Shown: piece after piece, positions 1-10,223 of the stretch | How positions within the stretch are numbered: the first letter of the stretch is position 1 | Layout of the letters: every line of letters begins with the position of its first letter | Source: an uncultured Lachnospiraceae bacterium | Lineage (GTDB): Bacteria > Bacillota > Clostridia > Lachnospirales > Lachnospiraceae | Direction: 5' to 3' | Assembly: GCA_946403625.1 (NCBI GenBank) | Contig: CAMJAP010000004.1 | Coordinates: 1-64,000 of the forward strand | DNA length: 64,000 bases | Position numbers and translations under genes: made by a program | Notes under the pieces: generated by a model | Told to the model about the DNA's origin: nothing | Database searches by the model: none | Seen by the model: only the letters and a program-made list of their open reading frames with translations

Positions 1-209
1 TTGGTATGGTGCTCAGACTGCGTGTGCTGAACGGTGTAAATTCTTTTCATTCAATCCCCCCATCAGGTTGTAATGTGTCGTCAGTTCAAAACTGTTTCCC
101 GATTTTCCTTGCCGACAGATATCCCGACAAATTGCGATTGTTTTCACATACACACAAATGTAAAAAGGGATTCATTTTAAAACCATGGTAATTCCTCCTT
201 AATGCAATT

Positions 210-584
210 TTACGAATGACTATAAGTGTAGAGAATCTCCATATCACCATCCACAAAGCCAACGCCGACTCCGTTAAAACTCTTTAGCAGTTCAGAGTAT
301 TTTCCGTTGTCTAAATATTCTTGTAATATACTGAATACTTCCTGCAATATGCTCTCCCATCCGGAAACAGCAGTCCAAGCGAAGGGATTCTCGCGGGTTC
401 CGAAATCGGTTATTTCATCGCAAGCCCAATCAGAATCGGATTCGTCAAAAGTTGCTGTTCCGACAACTTCAAAGGACCAAGCGTCGTCTCCATCCTCGTA
501 TATATTAAACGCTATTCCCTTAATGTTGTCGAAAGATTGGTTTTCAAATACATGATCCAGCCAGTCTCTTATTTGTTCTTTCAT
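210..584 (-). CDS. Small acidic hypothetical protein, possible immunity protein
   Basis: ORF 210-596; the ORF's first codon is TTG. An ATG at 584 preceded by GGAG is the better start. Small, acidic, no TM, next to a SUKH-like gene. Confidence 0.55.
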   Translation of the reverse strand: MKEQIRDWLDHVFENQSFDNIKGIAFNIYEDGDDAWSFEVVGTATFDESDSDWACDEITDFGTRENPFAWTAVSGWESILQEVFSILQEYLDNGKYSELLKSFNGVGVGFVDGDMEILYTYSHS

Positions 585-686
585 TGCATTCTCCAATTTG
601 ATTTTGTATTTCTATAAAATACCTACTATTTCAAAATGTCAACATACTTAAAAGCTTCGATTTTTCCGTAGTATATATTGCCGTCC

Positions 687-1292
687 TTAGTCGTTGTCGC
701 TATACGATGTAAATATGTTCGGATGTTGAGTTAAAAGATCTTCCGGTAAAATATCACAATCCACTTTTCGGGTTGCCAGTTTATAGAGGAATTCTGTGAT
801 GGTCATATGGAACACCCGGCTGTCATCATCACCACCGCTATACGGATATACAACGATTTCGATATTTCCTTCCGTATAATTCCAATATAATTCGTCCCCA
901 AAACCGGTCATCGCCCATGGAAACAATCCCTTTCCGTTCTCATAAAATTGATACTGAAAGTCTGTCGGAAAGGACTTTTTCATGGCAAAGTATGCTTTCT
1001 TCATCGCTTTATATTGGTAATGTATATTGAGATATTGATTTTTACAAAACGGTGAAAATATCGTTAAACATTCATTGATTGAACCTGCACCATGTTTTTC
1101 GATCAGTTCTTTATAGTCCTCAGGAAAGATGATTCCGTATTCTTTTTCGGCACTTTCCCAATCAACCGCTTCATCTGTAGAACCGGAAAAACGCAGTACT
1201 CTTCTTAACTCTTTGTTCATGTTTCCGGTCTGTCTATTTTGGGGCGTTCTGGAAGAAAACTGTTTAAGCCATTCACTGATATGTTTGTACAT
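687..1292 (-). CDS. SMI1/KNR4 (SUKH) family protein, likely immunity protein
   Basis: Contains SUKH-like core 'VDWESAEKEYGIIFPEDYKELIEKHGAGSI...'. ATG at 1292 after GGAGG is preferred over the TTG at 1304. Confidence 0.75.
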   Translation of the reverse strand: MYKHISEWLKQFSSRTPQNRQTGNMNKELRRVLRFSGSTDEAVDWESAEKEYGIIFPEDYKELIEKHGAGSINECLTIFSPFCKNQYLNIHYQYKAMKKAYFAMKKSFPTDFQYQFYENGKGLFPWAMTGFGDELYWNYTEGNIEIVVYPYSGGDDDSRVFHMTITEFLYKLATRKVDCDILPEDLLTQHPNIFTSYSDND

Positions 1293-1381
1293 ATCATCCT
1301 CCAATTTGTTTTTTTATAAAGCTTATATTTTTATACCGATATCAGGCATTACATAGCCGGTTCCTTGATTAGCATTATTCA

Positions 1382-2260
1382 TCACCAGATCTCATCCAGA
1401 TAGTTTACCAAATGATCTATATATACATACTCATATGTGCCATCTGCATGGCGTAGCCTTCCAAGTACATGCGCAAAATATACATCTAATTGATCTCCGT
1501 TATGCAAGTCAATAATATACTTAACATGATGACCGGCGATCCATTCATCCGATGGATTCACCACATAATACTGCGTGGACCGAATCGTTTCCAACTGTTC
1601 GGTATCATCGCCATCCCATAGTACTTTGCCGTATTGATCTGTTACAGTGATCTGATCACCGCCTAATGTCTTGAATAAATTATTTTCATTATGCTCTTGG
1701 ACAACACGATCCAAAATAGCATACATATCCGGCGTGATTTCAAATAAATCTGCATTTGCCATCACATATCCGTATTCTTCTCCGATCAATAATATGAATT
1801 CATCATTGATCGTTAATTCATAATCGTCATAAGCAGCTGTATTATACAAATATTCTTCTTCATTTTTCGGAACAGAAAGCTTTGATAATTGATTAATCTG
1901 TTCGGACATTTGTTCCAGATCTTCACCATCCATATCAATCTGCTGACAAGGAAGCCATGCAGTAAGCATATCACCGGATGCAATATTATATCCTACATAA
2001 TAGCGTAGACTTATTGATTCAACATCCTCGGTGAATATTTTATCATCCTCTGTACTCTGAACCACAGGAATGGCTGTCGGATTTTCTGCTACCGTTACTG
2101 TCGTCTCCGGATCCTTATCCATAATCGGAGTCGGTTTCCGTTCTTCTTCCGGGCTGTTTTGCTGGATCTTCGTTTGTGTAGTATTTACTTGTTCACTATT
2201 ACCGCAAGCACATAAACTTCCGATTGCAATTATAGCGGATAATATGCTTTTAATTCTCAT
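1382..2260 (-). CDS. Putative lipoprotein, unknown function
   Basis: Signal peptide with lipobox 'SLCACGN'; 292 aa. Confidence 0.7.
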   Translation of the reverse strand: MRIKSILSAIIAIGSLCACGNSEQVNTTQTKIQQNSPEEERKPTPIMDKDPETTVTVAENPTAIPVVQSTEDDKIFTEDVESISLRYYVGYNIASGDMLTAWLPCQQIDMDGEDLEQMSEQINQLSKLSVPKNEEEYLYNTAAYDDYELTINDEFILLIGEEYGYVMANADLFEITPDMYAILDRVVQEHNENNLFKTLGGDQITVTDQYGKVLWDGDDTEQLETIRSTQYYVVNPSDEWIAGHHVKYIIDLHNGDQLDVYFAHVLGRLRHADGTYEYVYIDHLVNYLDEIW

Positions 2261-2301
2261 AAATATTTCCTTTTCGTGTAATCATCAACCGGATTAACTG
2301 T

Positions 2302-5136
2302 TTATTTTCTCACGAAGCGGAATACATTCGCTTTGTCTTCCTCTGACATTTGTTTAATATAATCCAGATACAGATCGGTCACATAATCGTTCGTTCCGGC
2401 GTTGGCGATGTCCTGTAAAGCTTCCGCAGCCTCGGATCTTCTTCCCAGATGGAACAGACGGATTGCCTCGCGAAAGGCTTCCTGATTCGCCATACGTTCT
2501 TTTCGGCCCTCTTCGGTTAAGCAATCGAGGACTTCGTAAATAGCCTTAACTTCGTTGACGCCGGCTACCTGCACAATACCGAGATATCGCAAATTCAAAG
2601 ATTCCGGATCCTGTATCCGATCGATCGTATCTTTAGAGACCAGCATGGCAGTCTTATATTGCTTGGTCAGACTTTCCAGTCTGGAACTCAGGTTTACGGT
2701 ATCCGAAATCACGGTGCCCGCCAAACGTTCTTCTTCGCCTACGATACCGATCATAGACATACCGGTATGTACTCCGATTCCGATATTGATATCACTGATG
2801 TGCAGTTCTTTTGCGGTCTGCGGATCCAGAACGATTGCCTGATACAATTCGATACCGCATCGCACAGCATCGCCCGGGTTTTCAAACAATGCCATGACCG
2901 CATCCCCGATGTACTTATCTACAAAACCGTTGTTCTTTCGAACGATTGGCCCCATCTTACCATAGATCACGTTTACAAAAGAGAAATTTTCTTTTGCCGT
3001 CATCATCTCGGAATTGATCGAGAAGGATCGGATATCGCAAAACAGAACGGTTAATTCACTGCTTTTTGCATCACCCAGTGCCAGATCCGTAAACTTTTCT
3101 TTTCCGAGCAACTCTCGAAATTTCTCGGGTACAAATTTATAGTAGAATTTCTCTGTCGCATCTTTCTCTTTGAAAAGACGTTCCAGACTTTGACCCATTT
3201 CGTTTACTTCGGAACAGATCTCGCCAAGCTCATCCTTTGATCTATAGTTAATTCTGGAGGATAAGTTCCCTTCGGAAATCTCTTTTACCGTTTTGGTAGC
3301 CTTTTTGATAACGCGTAGATTGCCTGCTGTGAGCATTACGATCAACAGCGTCATTACGGAAATGATCATGAATCCATACAAAAACACTTTAAACAGGATA
3401 GCTCTTCTTTGCAAAAAGAGCGCGCCATTATCCGTACTAACCTTCAAATAGTATCTTCCGCTCGCATCGATGTCATGGATCCTTCCATATCCGGAAATCA
3501 TACTGTCTCTGTGGCTGTCCGTCCATAAAGAGCTCACCTCATTTGAAATGAACACATCTTCTTTGGAATCCGGAGCGTCTGTGAATTTGGCAAGTTCCCG
3601 ATAATAGAGCGGCATATAGACATCATCATCCCCGCAGAGCGTGATCAGCTCTTCTTTATCGTTGCGATACACGATAGAAAAGATATATGTTCTGCTCCAG
3701 TCTTGTGAAGCGCCCAATTGTTCCAGTTTTTCGCAAATCTCCTGATACGCTGCTCCGGTATTCTCATTTGAATGTAGTAATTTCGAAAAATCGTAATCTT
3801 CAAAAGAATTCCTGCCCAATTCACAAATGATACGCATCTGATCATCCATATTCTGAGCAATCTGTTCGTCGGAATAAATGTAGATCTTTACTGCTACAAG
3901 TGCGGTAAGCGTAATAAATACCGGCAGTAAAAGGACCAAATGCTTATACAAAAGTGTTTTCTTTCGGATGATAAGGTTAATGATCAGCGCATATATGGAA
4001 ATCATCATCAGACGAATAACAACTGCATTAAGTACCATAAGTGCTGTCGGATGAAACGAAATCTGAAGCTGCCGTTCCTGCAGAGAACCATCTGCATAAG
4101 TAAAGATACCATCCTTCAAACAAATGATCAGAGCATCGCTGTCGCTTCCTGCCATCCGATAAGAATCCATAGAAACGATCGGCGAACATTTATCTTCTGC
4201 AACAAGCGACAGATCGATCGCTTTTGTGACTTTTCCGTCTTTCAAGGTATAGATGCCATCGGGATTCTGTCTCTGCGCTACATAGAGGTCACCATTTACG
4301 ATGGTTGCAATATTAAAATAGGGACGCGTAGTCGCCTCGTTCGCCTGGAGTTCAAATTGATAAATGCTTTCTTTAAAAGACTCGTTAAATGCAACCTGAT
4401 ATGCCTGCCCGTCACTGCGAAGAAACATGAAACTGCCATCCATCGGAATGACACATGCCGTATAGGTGCCGTCTTCATCCGTCGAATAAAAATCGCTTTT
4501 GGTAAGAGCCTGACTCTTTGTATCGATAGAATATAGATACACTCCGCTCCTGTCCACGGAGGCAAAAGTGATCTCGCCATTATAATAATGTAATCCACTT
4601 AGAGTTAGGCCGCGGTTCCGATCCGAGGCATCATAATCGAATGAGCATACTTCGCCCAGATATCGATACTCTTTTGATAATTTGACGATCGTATCCTTCA
4701 GACAGATCGCATTTTCATCAAAATCGCTTCGGATCGCATAAATAATGCCCTCATCGGTGATCGCCATATCATGCGGATAAAAGTAATCATCCGTTGAGAT
4801 ATCGACAGTTACATTGCTGATCGTTGCGCAGATCTGTTCATTGGTATTTATTTGCAGGACGGAAGCGGTACCATTCAGTGTCTGGTCTGTGACGATCACT
4901 GCCAGCCCCTCTTGGTTTACGGAGAACCCTTCGATATAGTCCGGTGAAAACAAGGAAACAAAACTGCCGTTTGCATCTGTGATGCCGCGTGTATACGGAT
5001 AGATGGATCCTCGCGATGTCGAAACGATTACAAGGATGGCCGTGACCACAAAGATCACAAACCACCATCTTGCTTTCCCAAATATTTTGAATATAACGTT
5101 TTTCAGTCCCTTGAGAATATTTTTAACGCCATTCAT
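2302..5136 (-). CDS. Membrane-bound class III adenylate/guanylate cyclase with extracytoplasmic propeller-like sensor and HAMP domain
   Basis: N-terminal TM, ~320 aa beta-rich repeat region, further TMs, HAMP-like 'KATKTVKEISEGNLSSRINYRSKDELGEICSEVNEM', cyclase motifs 'LFCDIRSF', 'DKYIGDAVMALF', 'ISDTVNLSSRLESL'. Confidence 0.88.
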   Translation of the reverse strand: MNGVKNILKGLKNVIFKIFGKARWWFVIFVVTAILVIVSTSRGSIYPYTRGITDANGSFVSLFSPDYIEGFSVNQEGLAVIVTDQTLNGTASVLQINTNEQICATISNVTVDISTDDYFYPHDMAITDEGIIYAIRSDFDENAICLKDTIVKLSKEYRYLGEVCSFDYDASDRNRGLTLSGLHYYNGEITFASVDRSGVYLYSIDTKSQALTKSDFYSTDEDGTYTACVIPMDGSFMFLRSDGQAYQVAFNESFKESIYQFELQANEATTRPYFNIATIVNGDLYVAQRQNPDGIYTLKDGKVTKAIDLSLVAEDKCSPIVSMDSYRMAGSDSDALIICLKDGIFTYADGSLQERQLQISFHPTALMVLNAVVIRLMMISIYALIINLIIRKKTLLYKHLVLLLPVFITLTALVAVKIYIYSDEQIAQNMDDQMRIICELGRNSFEDYDFSKLLHSNENTGAAYQEICEKLEQLGASQDWSRTYIFSIVYRNDKEELITLCGDDDVYMPLYYRELAKFTDAPDSKEDVFISNEVSSLWTDSHRDSMISGYGRIHDIDASGRYYLKVSTDNGALFLQRRAILFKVFLYGFMIISVMTLLIVMLTAGNLRVIKKATKTVKEISEGNLSSRINYRSKDELGEICSEVNEMGQSLERLFKEKDATEKFYYKFVPEKFRELLGKEKFTDLALGDAKSSELTVLFCDIRSFSINSEMMTAKENFSFVNVIYGKMGPIVRKNNGFVDKYIGDAVMALFENPGDAVRCGIELYQAIVLDPQTAKELHISDINIGIGVHTGMSMIGIVGEEERLAGTVISDTVNLSSRLESLTKQYKTAMLVSKDTIDRIQDPESLNLRYLGIVQVAGVNEVKAIYEVLDCLTEEGRKERMANQEAFREAIRLFHLGRRSEAAEALQDIANAGTNDYVTDLYLDYIKQMSEEDKANVFRFVRK

Positions 5137-5184
5137 GATCGTTCATCATCCTCGCGTTTTGAAAACTATTGCCCTGTGTCAGCA

Positions 5185-5952
5185 TTACTCAAATCTTACC
5201 GGAAACTCCTTCAGGTCATCCAAACGAAGGAAGATCATTCCGTTCTCGCGCTCGGCGGTTCCGTCGTAAAAGTCTTTCCCATAACTGCAACCACCATCGA
5301 TATCCGCCATATTGCCATTCCACAGTGCGGACAATCCAAAGGTCACCTTTTCGGGTGGCATTTCTCTTTTGGCATACTGGATCGGAACATGGCCCGTTAA
5401 AAAGGTGTAGTCGTGCTTCGAATACGGATCCAGGCCATATGCGCGGGAATCCTCACGATATATTGAGTTCCAGACTACATCATAAACAAAGCGGGGGTAT
5501 GCAAAGCGATATCGCTTATTCAGGATCCTCTCATCAAAATAAGAATGAGATAAGCAAAAAGTCTTACCGTTTACCTCTACCGTTTTGATCACATAGCGGT
5601 TTCTCAGCCATCCGAGCAGTCGTTTACGTGAAGATTCAGAAAGTTCAATATAATTTTTGAAGGTGATCTCGCCACCGTTAAAATCCAGCCAGATATTCGT
5701 TTCAAAGCCGTCGCATATCGGGGCGCCGTTCGGTTTTACCGAATACAGCATCATGAGCTCGTGATTACCGATGAGCAGATCCATGTTCTTGTGATTTTGG
5801 ATATACCGAAGGAGTTTGATGCCGTCCGGGCCGCGATCAATAGCATCGCCCAGCACATACAGAAAATCCGTATCGGAAAAACTGATCAAATCTAAACCTT
5901 TTTTAAACAAATTAAAATATCCGTGTATATCGGAAACTGCAAATATTGCCAT
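5185..5952 (-). CDS. Metallophosphoesterase, PP2A-like serine/threonine phosphatase family
   Basis: Motifs SDIHG, GDAIDRG, GNHELM. Confidence 0.88.
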   Translation of the reverse strand: MAIFAVSDIHGYFNLFKKGLDLISFSDTDFLYVLGDAIDRGPDGIKLLRYIQNHKNMDLLIGNHELMMLYSVKPNGAPICDGFETNIWLDFNGGEITFKNYIELSESSRKRLLGWLRNRYVIKTVEVNGKTFCLSHSYFDERILNKRYRFAYPRFVYDVVWNSIYREDSRAYGLDPYSKHDYTFLTGHVPIQYAKREMPPEKVTFGLSALWNGNMADIDGGCSYGKDFYDGTAERENGMIFLRLDDLKEFPVRFE

Positions 5953-6018
5953 ATTAAATAAACCTGCTTATTCTGTTAACTGCCATTTACAGCCATACGC
6001 ATCCTATTATAGCATGTT

Positions 6019-6948
6019 TTATACTTTTCCTGTGTCATTTATGTCGTGATTCATGTTTTCTAATTTTTCTCGATCAAAACGAACAAAAGAGCAAATATAC
6101 CATTTTTTATTCCTTTTTATGGTTATTATACGATAAGAGTCTTCAAATCCGTAATTTTCTTCATTTCCGACTTGTTTCATAGAATAAACATCTCCATATT
6201 TAAGGCAGGCTTCTTCTGCTTCGAAGTGCGCATAAGCCTGTAAGGCAGGCATCTTCTTTGTAAATTTAACACTCATATGGGGTATATAATTCCGAAATAT
6301 TATGCCGGATTCGCGGTTTTGTTGCGCGGTCTTGAACACTTTAGCTACAAATGTCTGCTTATCTTCATATTGTTCATCATCTATGATGATCTCCTTAGCA
6401 AAGCATCGTTCAATTTTTTCTACGGAGCAGTCATCCATAGCTTTCCAAAACGCATTAATTATACCTTCTGAAGAAGCATATCCCTCTTTGGGGAGATTAA
6501 CTGTGTCATCATTCTTTTTTAAATCTCGCAGCAAATGACAGTAGGCTTCTAACGGATCTGTGATCACTGTGATGAAGGCAATCACGATCCAAAGCAACGC
6601 ATTGATCAAACAAACGGGTATGTTGGGAATTTTTTCATACGCATGCGCCCATATGATCAAATGCAAAGAAAAGCCAAAGAAAAAAAATAATATACGGGAT
6701 TTAAAATTTACGGATACTTTATCGCCTTTCCATTTTTCATCCGATTTTTTTCGAAACACATATTTAAAATACCTCGGTTTTCTTTTGAATACGCGATATA
6801 CGAATACTTGGGCGTATTTTTCATCCGTCAACGAATAAACTACTTTTGTTTGAGGCATGGACAAAATTTTCGCCAATATAACGAGTAGTATTCCCGGTAT
6901 GAATATCATTAACTGTATAAAAATATAAACCAAAAACTCCTTAGTCAT
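6019..6948 (-). CDS. Hypothetical membrane protein with C-terminal domain shared with the lipoprotein at 7841-9097
   Basis: Three hydrophobic segments in the N-terminal half; C-terminal 'GYASSEGIINAFWKAMDDCSVEKIERCFAKE'. Confidence 0.6.
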   Translation of the reverse strand: MTKEFLVYIFIQLMIFIPGILLVILAKILSMPQTKVVYSLTDEKYAQVFVYRVFKRKPRYFKYVFRKKSDEKWKGDKVSVNFKSRILFFFFGFSLHLIIWAHAYEKIPNIPVCLINALLWIVIAFITVITDPLEAYCHLLRDLKKNDDTVNLPKEGYASSEGIINAFWKAMDDCSVEKIERCFAKEIIIDDEQYEDKQTFVAKVFKTAQQNRESGIIFRNYIPHMSVKFTKKMPALQAYAHFEAEEACLKYGDVYSMKQVGNEENYGFEDSYRIITIKRNKKWYICSFVRFDREKLENMNHDINDTGKV

Positions 6949-7073
6949 GTGCCATAAACGTTCCTTTATTCAGTAATTCAACAATCCGTTCCAGTCTGTT
7001 TTGCAATATTTCTCCACCATACCATGGCTCCTTTTTACAGACGCTAATCATAATATAAAGAAATGCCGGAATT

Positions 7074-7829
7074 TTATGCTTTCGCAATCCCGGCACTCTT
7101 CAGTAGTAGTTTCGTATATTCTTCTTTCGGATTGCGATACAGATCATCCGGTGTGCCCTCTTCAATGATGTGGCCACCGTTCAGGATCAGGATACGATCG
7201 CAAAAATGGTACATCGTACGCAGATCATGAGAGATAAACAGCATTGCAAGGTTCTTCTTTTTGTGTAATTCCTGCATCAAAGACAATACCTGCGCCTGAA
7301 TGGTCACATCCAGTGCCGATACCGGCTCGTCCGCGATCAGCAGTTCCGGTTCCGTCATCAGTGCGGTACCGATGCAGATTCGCTGCCTTTGCCCACCGGA
7401 GAGTTCTCCGGGTTTGTGGATCATATAGCTTTCGTCCAGGCCGACTTCTTTGAGCATCTCGGCTACCCGGGCTTTTCTGGTTGCAGCATCCGGACGCAGG
7501 GCTTCGGGATCCCGTTTCGGAGCCAGTTTTAACGGTTCCTGCATGATCCAGCCGATGGTTTTGGCCGGATTTAAAGAACTGTACGGATCCTGAAATACCA
7601 TCTGCGGTGCTTTTGTATTAAGGGTAATACTGCCGCTCTCTACGGGAACCATACCGAGGATCGCTTTGGCGATGGTACTTTTTCCGCTGCCGCTCTCCCC
7701 GGCAAGTCCTACGATCTCACCGCGATGTATCGCAAAAGAGATGCCGTTCAATACGGTTTTCTTTTTGTCGTTTTTTCCGAAACTGACCGATACATTATTT
7801 AATTCTACCAGAGTGTTTGTTTCTGACAT
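7074..7829 (-). CDS. Peptide/nickel ABC transporter ATP-binding protein (OppF/DppF-like)
   Basis: Walker A GESGSGKST, signature LSGGQRQR, Walker B LLIADEPVSALDV. Start MSETNTLVELNN preferred. Confidence 0.9.
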   Translation of the reverse strand: MSETNTLVELNNVSVSFGKNDKKKTVLNGISFAIHRGEIVGLAGESGSGKSTIAKAILGMVPVESGSITLNTKAPQMVFQDPYSSLNPAKTIGWIMQEPLKLAPKRDPEALRPDAATRKARVAEMLKEVGLDESYMIHKPGELSGGQRQRICIGTALMTEPELLIADEPVSALDVTIQAQVLSLMQELHKKKNLAMLFISHDLRTMYHFCDRILILNGGHIIEEGTPDDLYRNPKEEYTKLLLKSAGIAKA

Positions 7830-7840
7830 CTTGTTGTCCT

Positions 7841-9097
7841 TTACATTCCGCTTAATACGTCTTTGATGATCTCTTCCCAAGCTGCAACATCCTCAGCCTT
7901 CAGCTTGCCGGTCGATTCGTTGCCGGTTTCGGTTTGTGTCAGTTTCATATCTCCTGTGCTTCCGTCTGCATAAAGTGTGCATTCACCGTATTTCGGTGTG
8001 GTTATAAAGAATACGGAAGCGGTAGGATTGTTGAATTCTGCCGTCATTTCGGTTGCGGTGCCATCCACTTTATCGACCGCATGTGCAATCTCTGCAAGTA
8101 AAGCCATGGAATGCGCTTTGCCGGATATGGTGGATTGCTGCAACAATTCCAGATAGCTATCCGGTCCGAAACTCAGGGTCATGATCTGACGAAAAGTTTC
8201 TCGATTAAACTCACTCGAATTCTTTTCCAGAGCATCGCAAATATCGTCAAAGGTCACACCGGTAGCGATTTCACAAGAATCATCCATACCATTGACATAG
8301 ACTACTTTGATACCGGTCTTATCCGATTCAAAGGTACACCAGTCGGAAGTATCTGCGGTGCCGGACTGGGAAACGAGATCCGCCCCGGTTTCTGCCAAGG
8401 AGTCAACATACCATTTTCCGTTGACTTCGATCGTATAAATCTCGTAGATATCATTTACTTCATAATCGGCTCCGTTAATCGTCTGCGTAATCGGAATAAC
8501 CACCTCGCTGACATATGCCGAATCTACATCGGCAATCTTGGTAACATGCGAAGGAAGGTCCTCGGGATCAATACTCTCCGAATCGATGGAAATCTTGTCC
8601 GTATGAAAGACAACCGTATCTTTTATGCTTAAACTAACCTCGTACTGCGAATCAACATCTTCCGAGATTCGTTCAAACGCTTTTTCGGAAACGACATTCT
8701 CGTCCATAAAGCAAGAATACAACTGTTCTTTGGAGCAATTTGCATATCCTTTCCACAACGCCATGATAACCTCGTCCGAGGTATCGTAACCGGATGCGTC
8801 GCTTACATGAACGGGATCATTCGATTCCTTACCGCTGTCATCTTTTCCGTTATCATCTTTCCCGTTTTCTTCTTTTCCGTTATCGTCCTTGTTCGTATCT
8901 TCTTTTTTGCCGGATCCGCTTTCGTTGGTCTCATCGTCGTTCAAGGAAACCTCTACGAAACCCCCTTCGTCTTCATCGTATTCATGACGATGTCTTTCTC
9001 CGTTCACATTGGTTTCGTAATATGCCTCGCAACCTGCCAGCATACTTAACGATGCCACCATTGAACCCGTTAAAACAAACCATTTCCATTTTCTCAT
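7841..9097 (-). CDS. Putative lipoprotein with low-complexity D/K/N/G linker
   Basis: Lipobox 'SMLAGCE'; linker 'KKEDTNKDDNGKEENGKDDNGKDDSGKESND'. Confidence 0.75.
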   Translation of the reverse strand: MRKWKWFVLTGSMVASLSMLAGCEAYYETNVNGERHRHEYDEDEGGFVEVSLNDDETNESGSGKKEDTNKDDNGKEENGKDDNGKDDSGKESNDPVHVSDASGYDTSDEVIMALWKGYANCSKEQLYSCFMDENVVSEKAFERISEDVDSQYEVSLSIKDTVVFHTDKISIDSESIDPEDLPSHVTKIADVDSAYVSEVVIPITQTINGADYEVNDIYEIYTIEVNGKWYVDSLAETGADLVSQSGTADTSDWCTFESDKTGIKVVYVNGMDDSCEIATGVTFDDICDALEKNSSEFNRETFRQIMTLSFGPDSYLELLQQSTISGKAHSMALLAEIAHAVDKVDGTATEMTAEFNNPTASVFFITTPKYGECTLYADGSTGDMKLTQTETGNESTGKLKAEDVAAWEEIIKDVLSGM

Positions 9098-9368
9098 TGC
9101 ACTAATCCTCCTTTATGGGTGCTGTTCTGTTATATAAACAGATACGAAGGAGCGGTTAACTTTTTTTGCCTATACGAAGTGGAACTTTCGCAACCACCGG
9201 TTGCATTTTATGCTTTATTCTTTGATAAAATATCTCTCCGGTGATCCTACCTGGCTCGCAATAACCAAAACACTTTATAAAATTATATAATAAAATACTT
9301 TTTCTTCCACCAACCGCTGTTGGAATATCCGCAACCGCAATGCTTCGCTCACTGTTAAGAACGGTACA

Positions 9369-10166
9369 TCATAATTCCACCTGCGGAATGGCCGCGATCA
9401 GTTTCTTGGTATATTCCTCCTGCGGATGATTGAAGATCTGCTCCACATCCCCCTGCTCTACGATGTGGCCCAGCTGCATCACGATCACGCGGTGCGAGAT
9501 CTGGCGGATCAAAGACAGGTCATGGGAGATAAACAACACGGAAACCTGCTCTGTTTTGTTGATTTCCAGTAACAATCTTATAATCTGTGCCTGTACGGTC
9601 ACATCCAATGCTGTGGTACATTCGTCCGCGATCAACAACTGCGGATTGCCGACCATAGCTGCAGCGATCATCACTCGTTGGCGCATACCGCCGGACAGTT
9701 CATGCGGATAAGCCTCATATACGCGTTCCGGATCATCCATTTCCACATTTTTCAGCCAGGTCAAAGCCCGCTTTTTGCGCTCTTCCGCACTGATTTCGGG
9801 ATGATGGATGCGCAAGGCTTCTTCTACCTGCTTGCCGATCTTCATCGTGGGATTGAGCGCGGTCATCGGCTCCTGAAAGATCATGGAGATCTCATCCCCC
9901 TGCAGACAACGCAGTTTATGTCGCTCCATGGTCATCAGATCTTCCCCGAGGAACAGGATCTGACCTTCTTTTTTCAGTTTTTTACGAGGAAGCAGTCCGG
10001 CGATTGCCAGAGCAGACATGGACTTACCGGAACCGGATTCGCCGACGATGCCGAGGATCTCACCTTTTTGCAAGGTGAAGTTGACATGCTCTACCACGCG
10101 TTCCGGACGGTCATGGTCGTGGAACTCGATGCCGAAATCTTTTACTTCAAGGATGGTCTCTGCCAT
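9369..10166 (-). CDS. Peptide ABC transporter ATP-binding protein (OppD/DppD-like)
   Basis: Walker A GESGSGKSM, signature LSGGMRQR, Walker B LLIADECTTALDV. ATG at 10166 (MAETILEVKD); longer ORF reads into an intergenic repeat. Confidence 0.9.
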   Translation of the reverse strand: MAETILEVKDFGIEFHDHDRPERVVEHVNFTLQKGEILGIVGESGSGKSMSALAIAGLLPRKKLKKEGQILFLGEDLMTMERHKLRCLQGDEISMIFQEPMTALNPTMKIGKQVEEALRIHHPEISAEERKKRALTWLKNVEMDDPERVYEAYPHELSGGMRQRVMIAAAMVGNPQLLIADECTTALDVTVQAQIIRLLLEINKTEQVSVLFISHDLSLIRQISHRVIVMQLGHIVEQGDVEQIFNHPQEEYTKKLIAAIPQVEL

Positions 10167-10223
10167 GTTGGTACCTTTCTTAGGATTAAAACAATATTTA
10201 GTATTCCGTGTTGACAAATAACA

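Noticed and set aside
6-191. Short plus-strand ORF at the left edge
   Set aside because: No RBS, no domain; not supportable.
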